Assembly: GCA_013178015.1 (NCBI GenBank) | Contig: JABLXR010000022.1 | Coordinates: 1 to 61,975, forward strand | Length of the DNA: 61,975 nucleotides | Source: Anaerolineae bacterium | GTDB lineage: Bacteria > Chloroflexota > Anaerolineae > DRVO01 | Direction: 5' to 3' | Part shown: positions 51,611 to 60,402 of the stretch, in pieces | Numbering within the stretch: position 1 is the stretch's first letter | How the letters are laid out: each line of letters starts with the position of its first letter | Position numbers and translations under genes: made by a program | Notes under the pieces: model-generated | Database searches by the model: none | Seen by the model: only the letters and a program-made list of their open reading frames with translations | Told to the model about the DNA's origin: nothing

Positions 51611-51640
51611 GTGGGGAGTGGGGAGTGGGGAGTGGTTAGC
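51608..51640. repeat. GTGGGGAGTGG word run (copy 3)
   Basis: GTGAGTGGGGAGTGGGGAGT and GGGGAGTGG follow directly on the cas6 stop codon, which is the first bases of the run. It marks the boundary between the type I-B and type III-B operons. Confidence 0.6.
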
Positions 51641-51872
51641 TGGAGTGCTCCCTCGGGCGTCCAAGTTTCGGGTCTCTGTAGCTCGGTGCCCGGGCCAGTT
51701 CGCGGCGCCGAGCTAGGATGAGAAGGATACATGACAGGGAAGCGACAGAGCGCCGGGCGAGAAGCTCTAGAAGCGGCCACCTGTAACCCACACCCCGGCC
51801 GCAGGCCCTCAGCGGGCGCCTTTGGCCATCCGCGGCCCGGAGCCCGACTCGCCCCCCAGCGCCTCTGGCGCA

Positions 51873-52805
51873 ATGGAGGTGAACGTGCCCGAACTGAAGC
51901 TCACCCTAGAGACGGTAACCCCGCTATTCCTCGGCGGAGCTGATCCACAGGAGCCGCCCGAGTTGCGTCCGCCCGCCTTCCGCGGCGCCATGCGGTACTG
52001 GCTGCGAGCGGCGCTCGGAGGTGTCCTGGGCGATGGCGACCTAGATGCCCTGCGCCTGCTAGAAAGCCGCGTGTTCGGGAGCACTGTAGCTGCCTCCCCC
52101 ATCTCCGTCCGCTTGACTGGCAACCTTGAGGCCGACCGGTATCCCATCCTGCCCCACAAGCAGAACGGCCATTCCCGGGAGGGCGGGCAGCGCCGCGCCT
52201 TCGGCCCAGATCAGACGTTTGACCTCGTGCTGGAGCAGCCGCCCGAGCTAGGCTCAGGTGCGACCTGGAAAGCCGGCTGCGCCGCTCTCAACCTAATGCT
52301 CACGTGCGGTGGCGTTGGTCTTCGCTCCCGGCGAGGGTACGGCACCCTGCGCGCTGTGCGCTCCACTGCCCCGGAGCTGGTTCCACCATCGCCGGACTCC
52401 ATCTCCGGCTGGCGTCGGCGAGTCAAGGAGGCCATCGAGGGTGCGGTGGCCGCCGCCCGATTCCTGGCCCGAGACCAGAGCATGGCCGTCGTCCGTTCTC
52501 CCGCCGGGCCGGCTCAGTTTCCCTGCTTGGGCGGGGCGACGACCGTGCGCGTCTACGACGTACGCGCCCATTCGGCCATGGATGCCGTGCGCCAGTTCAT
52601 GTCTAAGGTGCCCAGGAACCCGGCCTTCGGGGGGATCAGTCCGCGCCAGGCTTCACCTCTCTGGGTGCGGCCGATAGCGACGGGCCGGACCTATGGGCTC
52701 CTCTTCATCATACTGCCGTCCCGGTTCTCCAGGGCGGACTATGATCGCGTGGAGGGCTTTCTCAAGGCCAACTTCTCCATCCGCCACGCAGGGCAAGAGG
52801 AGTGA
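51873..52805 (+). CDS. cmr1: Type III-B Cmr1
   Basis: A 310-residue RAMP protein with the Cmr1 signature TPLFLGGADPQEPPELRPPA followed by FRGAMRYWLRAALGG. The second part contains GGVGLRSRRGYGTLR, the glycine-rich loop. Cmr1 binds the 3' end of the crRNA-target region in the Cmr complex. The chosen ATG 51873 stands directly before the first beta strand; a longer start at 51822 is possible. The gene opens a tightly overlapping plus-strand operon through cmr6. Confidence 0.88.
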   Translation: MEVNVPELKLTLETVTPLFLGGADPQEPPELRPPAFRGAMRYWLRAALGGVLGDGDLDALRLLESRVFGSTVAASPISVRLTGNLEADRYPILPHKQNGHSREGGQRRAFGPDQTFDLVLEQPPELGSGATWKAGCAALNLMLTCGGVGLRSRRGYGTLRAVRSTAPELVPPSPDSISGWRRRVKEAIEGAVAAARFLARDQSMAVVRSPAGPAQFPCLGGATTVRVYDVRAHSAMDAVRQFMSKVPRNPAFGGISPRQASPLWVRPIATGRTYGLLFIILPSRFSRADYDRVEGFLKANFSIRHAGQEE

Positions 52806-52810
52806 CCAAC

Positions 52811-54547
52811 ATGAGCCATGCAGTCCTCATCTTCACCTTCAGCCCCATCCAGAGCTTCATCTCCCAGGCCCGGCGCACCGCGGACCTGTACGCCGGAAGC
52901 CGCATACTGGCCGAACTGGCGCGGGCTGCCCTTGAGGCCATCGCCTGTGCCGGCAGTACCATCGTCTACCCGGCCCGCGCTGGTGGCGGCGAGCAGTCGG
53001 ACACACCCAACAAGCTCGTCGCCGTCGTCCCGAGAGAACGGGCTGCAGACCTTGGACGGGCCGCCGAGGACGCCCTCCACCGGCGCTGGAGCCAGATCGT
53101 CGCCGCTGCCGGCGGCAACGCGCTGGCCCATGGTCTCCCAGGCCACGACGACCCAGGCTGGCAATCCATATGGCGGCGGCAAACCGCGCCCCGCTACCTT
53201 TGGCAGTGCTTCTGGGCCGCCGCCAGGATAGGGCCGGATGGCTACAAGGGGGCCTACCAGCAGGCCAGCCGCGCCCTGGACGCCGCCAAGCGAAGCCGGC
53301 TCTTCCTCCCCGCGGAGGAGTGGGGCACCAAAGACAGCCTTAGCGGCCAGCGCGAGGCCCTACACCGTCAGGGGGAGAGAGCCAGCGACTACTGGCGCCA
53401 GGTAAGCAACCTGCCCCGAGTGACCGGCGCCCTGCTGCGGCCGTTCGGCCGCGAGCGGCTGGACGCCATCGGCACCGTCAAGCGCTTCTGGCCCCACCGG
53501 GATTCCTTCCTCTCTACCAGCAGCATCGCCTCCCAACCCTTCCTCGACGCCGCCCGCGAGCAGGCACCAGCCCAGCTGCAGGCATACCGACAGGATCTAG
53601 GCACCTTTCTCGGCCGCTGGCTGCACGAACCCAGGACCGACCCAGACTGGCCCTATGATGGCGACCTCCTCTTCCAGGAGACCCTCACCCCCGAGCGCCT
53701 GCAGGCCAGCTATCGCTCCGGCATCGAGACGGCCGCCCTGGGGCCGCCGCTCCAGGCACTGAAGAAGCTACACCGGACGGTCGGCTTTCCCCCCTCGCCC
53801 TACTACGCCGTTGTCGCCCTCGACGGCGATTCCGTGGGAGAGCACATATCCAAGCTGCTCGAAGAGGGCAATCCTCAGGAGGCCCATTGTCAGTTCGGCC
53901 AGAAGCTCTCGGACTTCGCCGACGTGGTGCAGAAGGTCGCGGCGTTGCACTCCGTTAGCCTGGTCTACAACGGCGGTGACGACGTCCTCGCCCTAGCACC
54001 GGCTTCCTCCGCCCTCCCATTCGCCCATGAACTGGCGCAGGAGTTCCATCGGGTCACCGCAGCCACTGCCTCCGCCGGCATCGCCATCGCCCACCACCTA
54101 TCGCCGCTGGACGCCGCGCTGGAACAGGCACACCAAGCCCAGAACCTGGCTAAGGACATTCCGGGGAAAGACGCCGTATGCGTCACCCTTATGCGCCGCG
54201 GGGGCGAAGCCATCACCGCCCGCGGTCCGTGGTGCTCGGTGATCGCCAACCTGGACCAAGTCACCCAGTACCTCGCCGCTAGGAAGCTCTCCGCTCGGCT
54301 CCCCTACGACATCTGGCAACTTGCCTACGCCATACCTGACGCTAACGACATGCTGCGGGCCGAGCTCAGGCGCCTGGTAGGGCGCCGCGCCGAGGCGCTC
54401 TCAGGCCAGCAGGCCAACGCACTGACCGAAGCACTCGGCCGGTGGGCTGAGGCGTTGACCGAGACGGTCGAGGGGTTGGCACAGTGGCTCATCATCGCGC
54501 GCTTCCTCGCCGGAGCAGAAGGGGGCTCAGATGCATTTGTTTCTTGA
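52811..54547 (+). CDS. cas10: Type III-B Cas10/Cmr2 without HD domain
   Basis: A 578-residue Cas10. It starts directly with the palm region (FTFSPIQSFISQARRTADLY), has VVALDGDSVGEHISKLLEEG, and the cyclase motif LVYNGGDDVLAL (G388-D391). The N-terminal HD nuclease and the zinc finger found in many Cmr2 are absent, which explains the short length. GGDD makes cyclic oligoadenylate when target RNA is bound, and a CARF effector gene follows the operon. The ATG at 52811 is nine bases after AGAGGAG; GTG 52802 overlapping cmr1 is an alternative. Confidence 0.9.
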   Translation: MSHAVLIFTFSPIQSFISQARRTADLYAGSRILAELARAALEAIACAGSTIVYPARAGGGEQSDTPNKLVAVVPRERAADLGRAAEDALHRRWSQIVAAAGGNALAHGLPGHDDPGWQSIWRRQTAPRYLWQCFWAAARIGPDGYKGAYQQASRALDAAKRSRLFLPAEEWGTKDSLSGQREALHRQGERASDYWRQVSNLPRVTGALLRPFGRERLDAIGTVKRFWPHRDSFLSTSSIASQPFLDAAREQAPAQLQAYRQDLGTFLGRWLHEPRTDPDWPYDGDLLFQETLTPERLQASYRSGIETAALGPPLQALKKLHRTVGFPPSPYYAVVALDGDSVGEHISKLLEEGNPQEAHCQFGQKLSDFADVVQKVAALHSVSLVYNGGDDVLALAPASSALPFAHELAQEFHRVTAATASAGIAIAHHLSPLDAALEQAHQAQNLAKDIPGKDAVCVTLMRRGGEAITARGPWCSVIANLDQVTQYLAARKLSARLPYDIWQLAYAIPDANDMLRAELRRLVGRRAEALSGQQANALTEALGRWAEALTETVEGLAQWLIIARFLAGAEGGSDAFVS

Positions 54548-55595
54548 ACCCACCGACATATGGCTCTTCCGAGATGGGAAGCCCTTCAATGCGGGCTCCG
54601 ACCATCGAGCTCAGAGTCTCTTCCCGCCTCACCCCACCGTCATCCAGGGCGCCATCCGCTCGCATGAGCTGGTGCTCAAAAGAATAGACCTGCAGGACCC
54701 AGCCGCCATCGCCGCCGCCGTAGGCACCTCCGAGGACTACGGTCCTCTCCGGCTGCGCGGGCCGATTGTGGCCCGGCGAGATGGCGACCGCGTCGAGCGC
54801 TACTACCCCGTACCCGCCGACGTGCAAGTGCAGAAGGACGGCAATGCCACCCAGCCGGTGGACCCAGCCCCACCGCCCGACGACGTGGTAACCAGCATCG
54901 GCGACGAGCTGCCCCTCCTTCTCTTCCCCCGAGAGGAGGCAGAGAAGGAGGGCTGGGGCCGGTGGCTGGCAGAGAAGGACCTGATGAGCGTCCTCCGCGG
55001 CGGTAGCGCCGTGGCGCTGGAGGACGGATGTCTCTTCCAGCGTGAGTCCCGCCTGGGCATCGAGCGTGACCAGGGCACCGGGGGTACCGTGCCCGAGAGG
55101 CTTTATCAGGCCGAGTTCGTCCGCCCGCGGAAAGACGTGGGGCTGTGGGTGGAAGTGCAGGGCTATCGGGACTGGCCCGCTGCGGGGCACATGCGCATCG
55201 GAGGCGAGGGCAGGGCGGCCCAGTTCTGGCAGGTGAGCGCTCCCCAATGGCCGGGCCTGGACCTCTCCCGCCCCTTGCCTCAGCGGTTCCGGCTCTACTT
55301 CGCCACCCCCTCGTACTTCAGCCGGGGGTGGCGACCGAAGGACTGGGCCACCTTCTTCGATGGCCCCGTGACGCTGGAGGCAGTAGCCCTAAAGGGCTAC
55401 CAGACCATCGGCGGCTTCGACTGGGTCGCCGGCAGGCAGAAGGCCAGTCGGCGCTTCGTGCCGGCCGGCAGCGTGTACTACTTCACCACTGCGGGATCAG
55501 CACAGCTCCGATCGGAGCTAATCAACCAGGCCGTCACGGAGTGGGGCGGCGAGATCGGGTTCGGTCAGGTCATCGTCGTGGAATGGAGGGACTAG
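54531..55595 (+). CDS. cmr3: Type III-B Cmr3
   Basis: A 354-residue Cas5-like RAMP protein. LFLEPTDIWLFRDGKPFNAG and SLFPPHPTVIQGAIRSHEL are the usual Cmr3 opening, and YQTIGGFDWVAGRQKASRRF the C-terminal glycine loop. Cmr3 holds the 5' handle of crRNA with Cas10. It overlaps cas10 by 17 bp and ends two bases before the cmr4 start. Confidence 0.9.
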   Translation: MHLFLEPTDIWLFRDGKPFNAGSDHRAQSLFPPHPTVIQGAIRSHELVLKRIDLQDPAAIAAAVGTSEDYGPLRLRGPIVARRDGDRVERYYPVPADVQVQKDGNATQPVDPAPPPDDVVTSIGDELPLLLFPREEAEKEGWGRWLAEKDLMSVLRGGSAVALEDGCLFQRESRLGIERDQGTGGTVPERLYQAEFVRPRKDVGLWVEVQGYRDWPAAGHMRIGGEGRAAQFWQVSAPQWPGLDLSRPLPQRFRLYFATPSYFSRGWRPKDWATFFDGPVTLEAVALKGYQTIGGFDWVAGRQKASRRFVPAGSVYYFTTAGSAQLRSELINQAVTEWGGEIGFGQVIVVEWRD

Positions 55596-55597
55596 CC

Positions 55598-56530
55598 ATG
55601 TACGAAGGCAAGCGCATGCTGTTCATCTACGTCGAGACGCCCCTGCACGCGGGCACCGGCAGCGGGCTGGGCGGGGTAGACCTTCCCATCCAGCGCGAGC
55701 GAGTCACCGGGTACCCCATGGTCCAGGCCAGTAGCCTCAAGGGGCGCCTCCGGGCCCTGGTGCGAGAGCACTATGCAGACGGAAGCGAAGACCCCGATCA
55801 ACACCCTGTGGTGCTCGCCCTGTTCGGGCGTGCCGGCAGCGCTGGGGAGAACTACGCCGGCGCCCTATCCCCAGGAGACGCCCGCTTGCTGCTCTTCCCG
55901 GTCCGCTCTCTGAGTGGAGTGTTCGCCTGGACTACCTGCGCCGACGTCCTGGCGCGATTCGCCCGCCAGGCGGAACTGGCCGGGCTCGGCCTGCCGGACT
56001 CGCTGCCCGAGGAAGGCCCGCAAGCCGATGAGGTCTGGGTCGGCGGCAACGCCCTGCTCGCCGGCAAGAGGGTGGTGCTGGAGGACTACTCCTTCACCCC
56101 TCGCAACCGCCCCGAGGTCGCAGCCCTCGGCGGCTGGCTGGCGAAGACTGCCCTGCCCGACGAGGGTTACGATTACTGGAAGAGAGAGCTGCCCAGGAAG
56201 CTCGCCATTCTCTCCGACGATGCTTTCCGCGACTTTGCCCAGCACGCCACCGAGGTGCAGACCCACATCAGGCTCAGTCCCGAAACGAAGACCGTCGCAG
56301 GCGAGAGAGGAGCCGGCGCCTTGTGGACGGTGGAGAGCCTGCCGCCAGACACCCTGCTCTACGCTCCCATACTGGCTACGGCCTCCCGGCAGCCGGAGAG
56401 CAAGCTCAGCGCCGAGGAGGTTCTGGGCAAGCTGGAGGAGTGCGAGTTGACGCACACGCAGCTGGGGGGAGATGAGACGACCGGTCAGGGCTGGGTGGCC
56501 CTACGCCTGACTGTCGGAGGTGGACGATGA
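55598..56530 (+). CDS. cmr4: Type III-B Cmr4 target-RNA nuclease
   Basis: A 310-residue Cas7-type subunit. LHAGTGSGLGGVDLPIQRE includes D28, the position of the catalytic aspartate that cuts target RNA at 6-nt steps. YPMVQASSLKGRLRALVREH and QLGGDETTGQGWVALRL are further Cmr4 marks. The ATG at 55598 follows GGAGGGACTAG. Several copies form the backbone of the Cmr complex. The overlap with cmr5 is ATGA. Confidence 0.92.
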   Translation: MYEGKRMLFIYVETPLHAGTGSGLGGVDLPIQRERVTGYPMVQASSLKGRLRALVREHYADGSEDPDQHPVVLALFGRAGSAGENYAGALSPGDARLLLFPVRSLSGVFAWTTCADVLARFARQAELAGLGLPDSLPEEGPQADEVWVGGNALLAGKRVVLEDYSFTPRNRPEVAALGGWLAKTALPDEGYDYWKRELPRKLAILSDDAFRDFAQHATEVQTHIRLSPETKTVAGERGAGALWTVESLPPDTLLYAPILATASRQPESKLSAEEVLGKLEECELTHTQLGGDETTGQGWVALRLTVGGGR

Positions 56531-56940
56531 AGAGCCGCCAGCGCAGCCTGGAACAAGAGCGAGCCAAGCGGGCCTGGGACTGCGTCAAGAAAGCCAAGGA
56601 GCAGCAGGACAGGGTCGCCAAGGACTACGGCAATCTGGCGCGCGACCTGCCTGCGAGGCTGCAGACCAACGGCCTGGGTCAGACTCTGGCTTTCCTGCGA
56701 GCCAAGGGATATGAGAACGGCCAGCCGAAGAGCGCCGGGCACGTCCAACTCCTGCAGGATATCTCGGCCTGGGTGATGGAGCAGCTCGAAGCCGAAGATC
56801 AGAACCTACTCCAGTGGGTGGTGAACACGGCCAGCAGTGAGGACTACCGCCGAGCCACGGCCGAGGCCATGGCCCTGGCGGAGTGGCTCAAGCGCTTTGC
56901 CGAGTCCGAGCTCCCCACGGGAGGCGGGGATGAGCACTAG
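56527..56940 (+). CDS. cmr5: Type III-B small subunit Cmr5
   Basis: A 137-residue all-helical protein. Family hallmarks are an N-terminal basic helix (QRSLEQERAKRAWDCVKKAK), YGNLARDLPARLQTNGLGQT followed by LAFLRAKG, and a C-terminal helix ending AEWLKRFAESEL. Cmr5 forms the second filament of the Cmr complex and stabilises the target duplex. The start overlaps the cmr4 stop and the end overlaps cmr6 by 11 bp. Confidence 0.92.
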   Translation: MKSRQRSLEQERAKRAWDCVKKAKEQQDRVAKDYGNLARDLPARLQTNGLGQTLAFLRAKGYENGQPKSAGHVQLLQDISAWVMEQLEAEDQNLLQWVVNTASSEDYRRATAEAMALAEWLKRFAESELPTGGGDEH

Positions 56941-57898
56941 GAGAGCAGAGCAGCGTGGCGGATCCCGCCACCCCGAGCGCCAGCAGCCGGCGCCGCGCCC
57001 GCCCAGCTATCCCCTGCCGAAAGACACGGTCGCCGCGTGGCGAGCGGTCAAGGGCCGAGGGCCATTGAACGCGGGCCTGGTGTTCGACCGCTTCGTGGCC
57101 AACTGGGGTGATCCTTTCGATCCGCAATCGCGTCGTGACCGCCGCGAAGGTCCCAAGGGTGAAACTTGGCGAGAGCTGGTTGAGGCAGGCAAGGGAGTGG
57201 ACGCGGACCTGCTGACCGCGTGTCTCCAGCGGTGGCAGGCGGTGGTCGAGCGCGCCCGCGGGCGCCCGTTCGCTCTGCGCACCGATTGGCGGCTAGTAAC
57301 CGGCCTGGGTCGGGGGGGCCCGCTGGAGGCCGGTTTCGCCTTCAGCCGCCACGGGTCCCCCATCCTGCCTGGCAGCGGCCTCAAGGGAGTGGCCCGGGCC
57401 TGGGGGCTAAGGCAGGTGGCGCGGGCGGTCGGCGTGAAGGAGCTCGGCAAGCTGGAGCAGGTTCTTAGCGCTGCAGGCGACTGGGAGAAGGACTGGCGCG
57501 AGCAGCTGGGTGAGATGGACATCACCAGCAGCGCCTTCGACTTCCGCCTCATCTTCGGCACCACCGCCGAAGCGGGCAGGGCAATCTTCTTCGACGGGAT
57601 GCCGAAGCCAGGAGTGAAGCTCGACCTGGACATCATGAACCCCCACTACCCCGAGTACTACGCCGGTCGTGACGCTCCTACGGACTCTCAGAACCCCAGG
57701 CCGGTGACCTTCCTCACCGTGGCCCCGGGGTCCGAGTTCGTCTTCGCCGTCGGCTGGCGAGGTCGGTGGGACGACCAGGCAAGGGAGCTGCTCGAGGTGG
57801 CTGGCCGCTGGCTACGTCAGGGCCTCCTCCACCTGGGCGCCGGCGCCAAGACCAGCGCCGGCTATGGGTACTTCGTCGCTGCCGCGGAGGGAAGCTAG
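56930..57898 (+). CDS. cmr6: Type III-B Cmr6
   Basis: A 322-residue RAMP protein. RPFALRTDWRLVTGLGRGGP followed by LEAGFAFSRHGSPILPGSGL and KGVAR is the Cmr6 signature; the C-terminal loop is LLHLGAGAKTSAGYGYF. An arginine- and proline-rich leader of about 30 residues precedes the fold. Cmr6 sits at the 3' end of the crRNA with Cmr1. The ATG at 56930 lies within the end of cmr5. Confidence 0.92.
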   Translation: MSTRRAEQRGGSRHPERQQPAPRPPSYPLPKDTVAAWRAVKGRGPLNAGLVFDRFVANWGDPFDPQSRRDRREGPKGETWRELVEAGKGVDADLLTACLQRWQAVVERARGRPFALRTDWRLVTGLGRGGPLEAGFAFSRHGSPILPGSGLKGVARAWGLRQVARAVGVKELGKLEQVLSAAGDWEKDWREQLGEMDITSSAFDFRLIFGTTAEAGRAIFFDGMPKPGVKLDLDIMNPHYPEYYAGRDAPTDSQNPRPVTFLTVAPGSEFVFAVGWRGRWDDQARELLEVAGRWLRQGLLHLGAGAKTSAGYGYFVAAAEGS

Positions 57899-57900
57899 CC

Positions 57901-58797
57901 GTGCACAAGAAGGTCATGTTGGCGCTGGTCGGAGAGCAGCCGATACCGAACGTGCTGCCGGTGGCTCACTTCGGCCCCGACCGAGTGGCCCTGATTTGCA
58001 CCCGGCAGACCCAATGGATGGCCGATCGCATCGGCGAGTACCTGGGAGAGTTAGCGGCGAGACCTTTCTGTGTGACCGATCCGTACTTGGTTGACGTGAT
58101 AATGGCGGACCTGGACCGGTACATCGACACCCGGGGTTGGTCAGAGGCCGAGTTGCTCATCAATCTGACTGGTGGCACCAAGGCCATGGCCTTGGCCGCC
58201 CTTGAGACAGCCCGCTACTCCGGCTCCCGTGCATCTGCCTTCTATTGCCAGACAGGCGCACGCGACCATTTGCTGCATAGGTTCCGCTTTGTGGACGGCA
58301 GACTCACCTCCGAGCCCCCGATGCGCATAGCGCCAAGCCTCACCATCAACGACTTCCTTCGGCTGCACGCGGGCCGCTGGCATCTCGAGGAGTTCAAGAA
58401 CGACTTCGAACGGAATGTGGCGACCGTATTGGGCAGCCTCGGCTCTGAGTACGAGTTCTGGCCCAACGTGAGGCTCTCTGGTATCGGCCATGGTGTCGAG
58501 GTGGACGGAATCTTGAGGTTCGGCAGCACCTTTGGCGTCTTCGAGATCAAGCTGCGCGCGAAGAAGAGCGACGGGCTCGATCAGCTTCGCAGCGTCACTG
58601 AACAGCGGACGCTCGGAACCTATACTAAGAGGTTCCTGGTCACCTCCGATCCTATGCACCACAATGACATGGACCTCGCCGATGCGTATCGAGTGACAGT
58701 GGCTACCCTGCCAAGTGGGCGTCAAGCCCGGTTGTCTGCCGAGGATGTCTGTAGCCTCACTGAGGTGGTTACGCGCGAGATGACTCGGGGCAATTGA
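57901..58797 (+). CDS. CARF-nuclease effector (Can2/Card1, DUF1887 type)
   Basis: A 298-residue protein. The N-terminal CARF domain has the ligand motif AELLINLTGGTKAMALAALE. The C-terminal PD-(D/E)xK nuclease has VEVDGILRFGSTFGVFEIKL, that is D and E-x-K, preceded by the helix EEFKNDFERNVATVLGSLGS. Can2/Card1 enzymes are switched on by cyclic tetra-adenylate from Cas10 and cut nucleic acids. The gene begins with a GTG two bases after cmr6 (GCGGAGG upstream) and precedes csx15. It is somewhat shorter than described members. Confidence 0.82.
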   Translation: MHKKVMLALVGEQPIPNVLPVAHFGPDRVALICTRQTQWMADRIGEYLGELAARPFCVTDPYLVDVIMADLDRYIDTRGWSEAELLINLTGGTKAMALAALETARYSGSRASAFYCQTGARDHLLHRFRFVDGRLTSEPPMRIAPSLTINDFLRLHAGRWHLEEFKNDFERNVATVLGSLGSEYEFWPNVRLSGIGHGVEVDGILRFGSTFGVFEIKLRAKKSDGLDQLRSVTEQRTLGTYTKRFLVTSDPMHHNDMDLADAYRVTVATLPSGRQARLSAEDVCSLTEVVTREMTRGN

Positions 58798-58801
58798 GAC
58801 A

Positions 58802-59227
58802 ATGATCATTCTCAACTTCGCCCATCCCCTCACCGACGAACAGCTGTGGCAGATAGAGCGCCTCACCGGCTGTGCCGTGGAACGCGTCATCACCGTCGCC
58901 ACCTGTCTCGACCTGGCTCAGCCCCTCGGTCCCCAAGTCGCTGCATTGGCGGACGCGTGCGGGCTCTCGCCCACCGAGTGGCAGACGCTGCCCCTTCTGG
59001 TCAACCCGCCGTCACTCAACTCCATCGCCGTGGCCCTGCTAGCCGAACTGCACGGCCGTTGCGGCTACTTCCCCGCCCACCTGTGCCTGCGCCCAGTGCC
59101 GGATAGCGTGCCACGGCGATTCGAGGTGGCCCAGACGCTGGACCTTCAGGGCCAACGGGATGCAGCTCGCCAGGCCCGCTCCAGCAACGCACCCCCTCCC
59201 CCCGCCGGAGGTACCCCATGCCCATAG
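58802..59227 (+). CDS. csx15: Csx15-family type III accessory protein
   Basis: A 141-residue protein opening IILNFAHPLTDEQLWQIERL followed by TGCAVERVI. The conserved second block is LPLLVNPPSLNSIAVALLAE then LHGRCGYFPAHL. Csx15 is a small type III-linked protein with a CARF-like fold. As I recall, recent work ties this group to binding or breaking cyclic tetra-adenylate, which would damp the Can2-type effector encoded upstream. The last 40 residues are proline- and alanine-rich and overlap the cas1 start by 10 bp. Confidence 0.85.
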   Translation: MIILNFAHPLTDEQLWQIERLTGCAVERVITVATCLDLAQPLGPQVAALADACGLSPTEWQTLPLLVNPPSLNSIAVALLAELHGRCGYFPAHLCLRPVPDSVPRRFEVAQTLDLQGQRDAARQARSSNAPPPPAGGTPCP

Positions 59228-60282
59228 TCCGTGAGCTCATCGTGGACCAGTTCGGCGTCCACCTCACCAAATACAGCGAGCGACTCGTCGTCAGCCGTAA
59301 GGGCCAGAAGCTGCAGCAGGTACCCCTGCTGCACCTCGAGTCCGTCCTCATCGCCTCCCCCGGCGTCAGCCTATCCTCCTCCGCCATCTCCGCCTGCTGC
59401 GAGCGGGGCATCCCCATCCACTTCCTCTCTCCCATCGGGGAGCCCGTCGCCGCCCTCTACTCCGCCGGCCTCAGCGGCACCGTCCTCACCCGCCGGGGAC
59501 AGGTGGCCGCCTACGACGACGGCCGCGGCATCCTCCTGGCTATCGCCATGGCCCAGGGCAAAATCCGCAACCAGGCCGGCCTGCTGCGCTACGCCGCTCG
59601 CAACCGCAAAGACAAGGAGCCCGACACCGCCGCTCGGCTCACCGACCTGGCCGGCCAAGTCGAAGATCACTCCCTCGAGCTCGCGCGCCTGGCCGATAAG
59701 GCGACGCCGCAACCCGAGGACGACGCCGACGATGATAGCCCCCTGGACGCCCTCCGCTCCCAGATCCTGTCCGCCGAGGGGCGGGCGGCCAAGTACTACT
59801 GGGAGGGAATCGGCCTCCTCCTGGACCAGAAGCACGGGTGGCCCGGACGCAGAGGCAGAGGGGCGCAGGACCCGGTCAACGCCTGTCTCAACTACGGCTA
59901 TGGCGTCCTCTACGGCCAGGTCGAGCGCGCCCTCGTCCTCGCCGGGCTGGACCCCTATGCCGGCTTCCTCCACGCCGATCGGCCGGGAAAGCCTTCCATG
60001 GTCCTCGACCTGATCGAGGAGTTCCGCCCTCTGGCTGTGGACCGCACCGTGGTGGCCGTGTTCAACCGGAACATGCCCATCGCGCAGGGCCAGGACGGGC
60101 TGCTAGACGACGACAGCCGACGCACCGTGGCCGAGGCCGTCCTCCGGCGCTTGGGGGCCGACGCCCCATACGAGGACAAGCGCATCAGCCTCGGGGCCGT
60201 GATCCAGAGCCAGGCTCGACGGGTAGCTGCCTACCTGAGAAGGGAGCGAGAGACCTACGAGCCTTACGTCATGAAGCTGTAG
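59218..60282 (+). CDS. cas1: Cas1 integrase
   Basis: A 354-residue Cas1. The N-terminal beta domain (LIVDQFGVHLTKYSERLVVS) is followed by the helical catalytic part: AEGRAAKYYWEGIG with the metal-binding glutamate, NACLNYGYGVLYGQVERALV, and YAGFLHADRPGKPSMVLDLI with the histidine and aspartate, then EEFRPLAVDR. It contains an acidic insert (PEDDADDDSP, about residues 165-175). It inserts new spacers with Cas2. The stop codon is followed at once by a repeat element that separates it from cas2. Confidence 0.95.
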   Translation: MPIVRELIVDQFGVHLTKYSERLVVSRKGQKLQQVPLLHLESVLIASPGVSLSSSAISACCERGIPIHFLSPIGEPVAALYSAGLSGTVLTRRGQVAAYDDGRGILLAIAMAQGKIRNQAGLLRYAARNRKDKEPDTAARLTDLAGQVEDHSLELARLADKATPQPEDDADDDSPLDALRSQILSAEGRAAKYYWEGIGLLLDQKHGWPGRRGRGAQDPVNACLNYGYGVLYGQVERALVLAGLDPYAGFLHADRPGKPSMVLDLIEEFRPLAVDRTVVAVFNRNMPIAQGQDGLLDDDSRRTVAEAVLRRLGADAPYEDKRISLGAVIQSQARRVAAYLRRERETYEPYVMKL

Positions 60283-60287
60283 GAGGA

Positions 60288-60397
60288 AGGGGATAGGTTA
60301 TAGGTTATAGGTTATAGGTTATAGGGATTAGGGAGGAGCGCCGGGTGCGCGCCTTCGCCCCTGTAACCTGTTCCCTATAACCTGTAACCTACCCCTG
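60288..60397. repeat. Snap-back element, AGGTTATAGG family, between cas1 and cas2
   Basis: The left arm has GGATAGGTTATAGGTTATAG with the heptamer TATAGGT repeated four times; the right arm has CCCCTGTAACCTG and CCCTATAACCTGTAACC. The loop is about 30 bases. It stretches a junction that is usually only a few bases long. Confidence 0.75.
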
Positions 60398-60402
60398 TAG
60401 TG

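Noticed and set aside
51731-51943. A 70-residue plus-strand frame before cmr1
   Set aside because: No ribosome site and composition like a shadow; it overlaps cmr1 out of frame.
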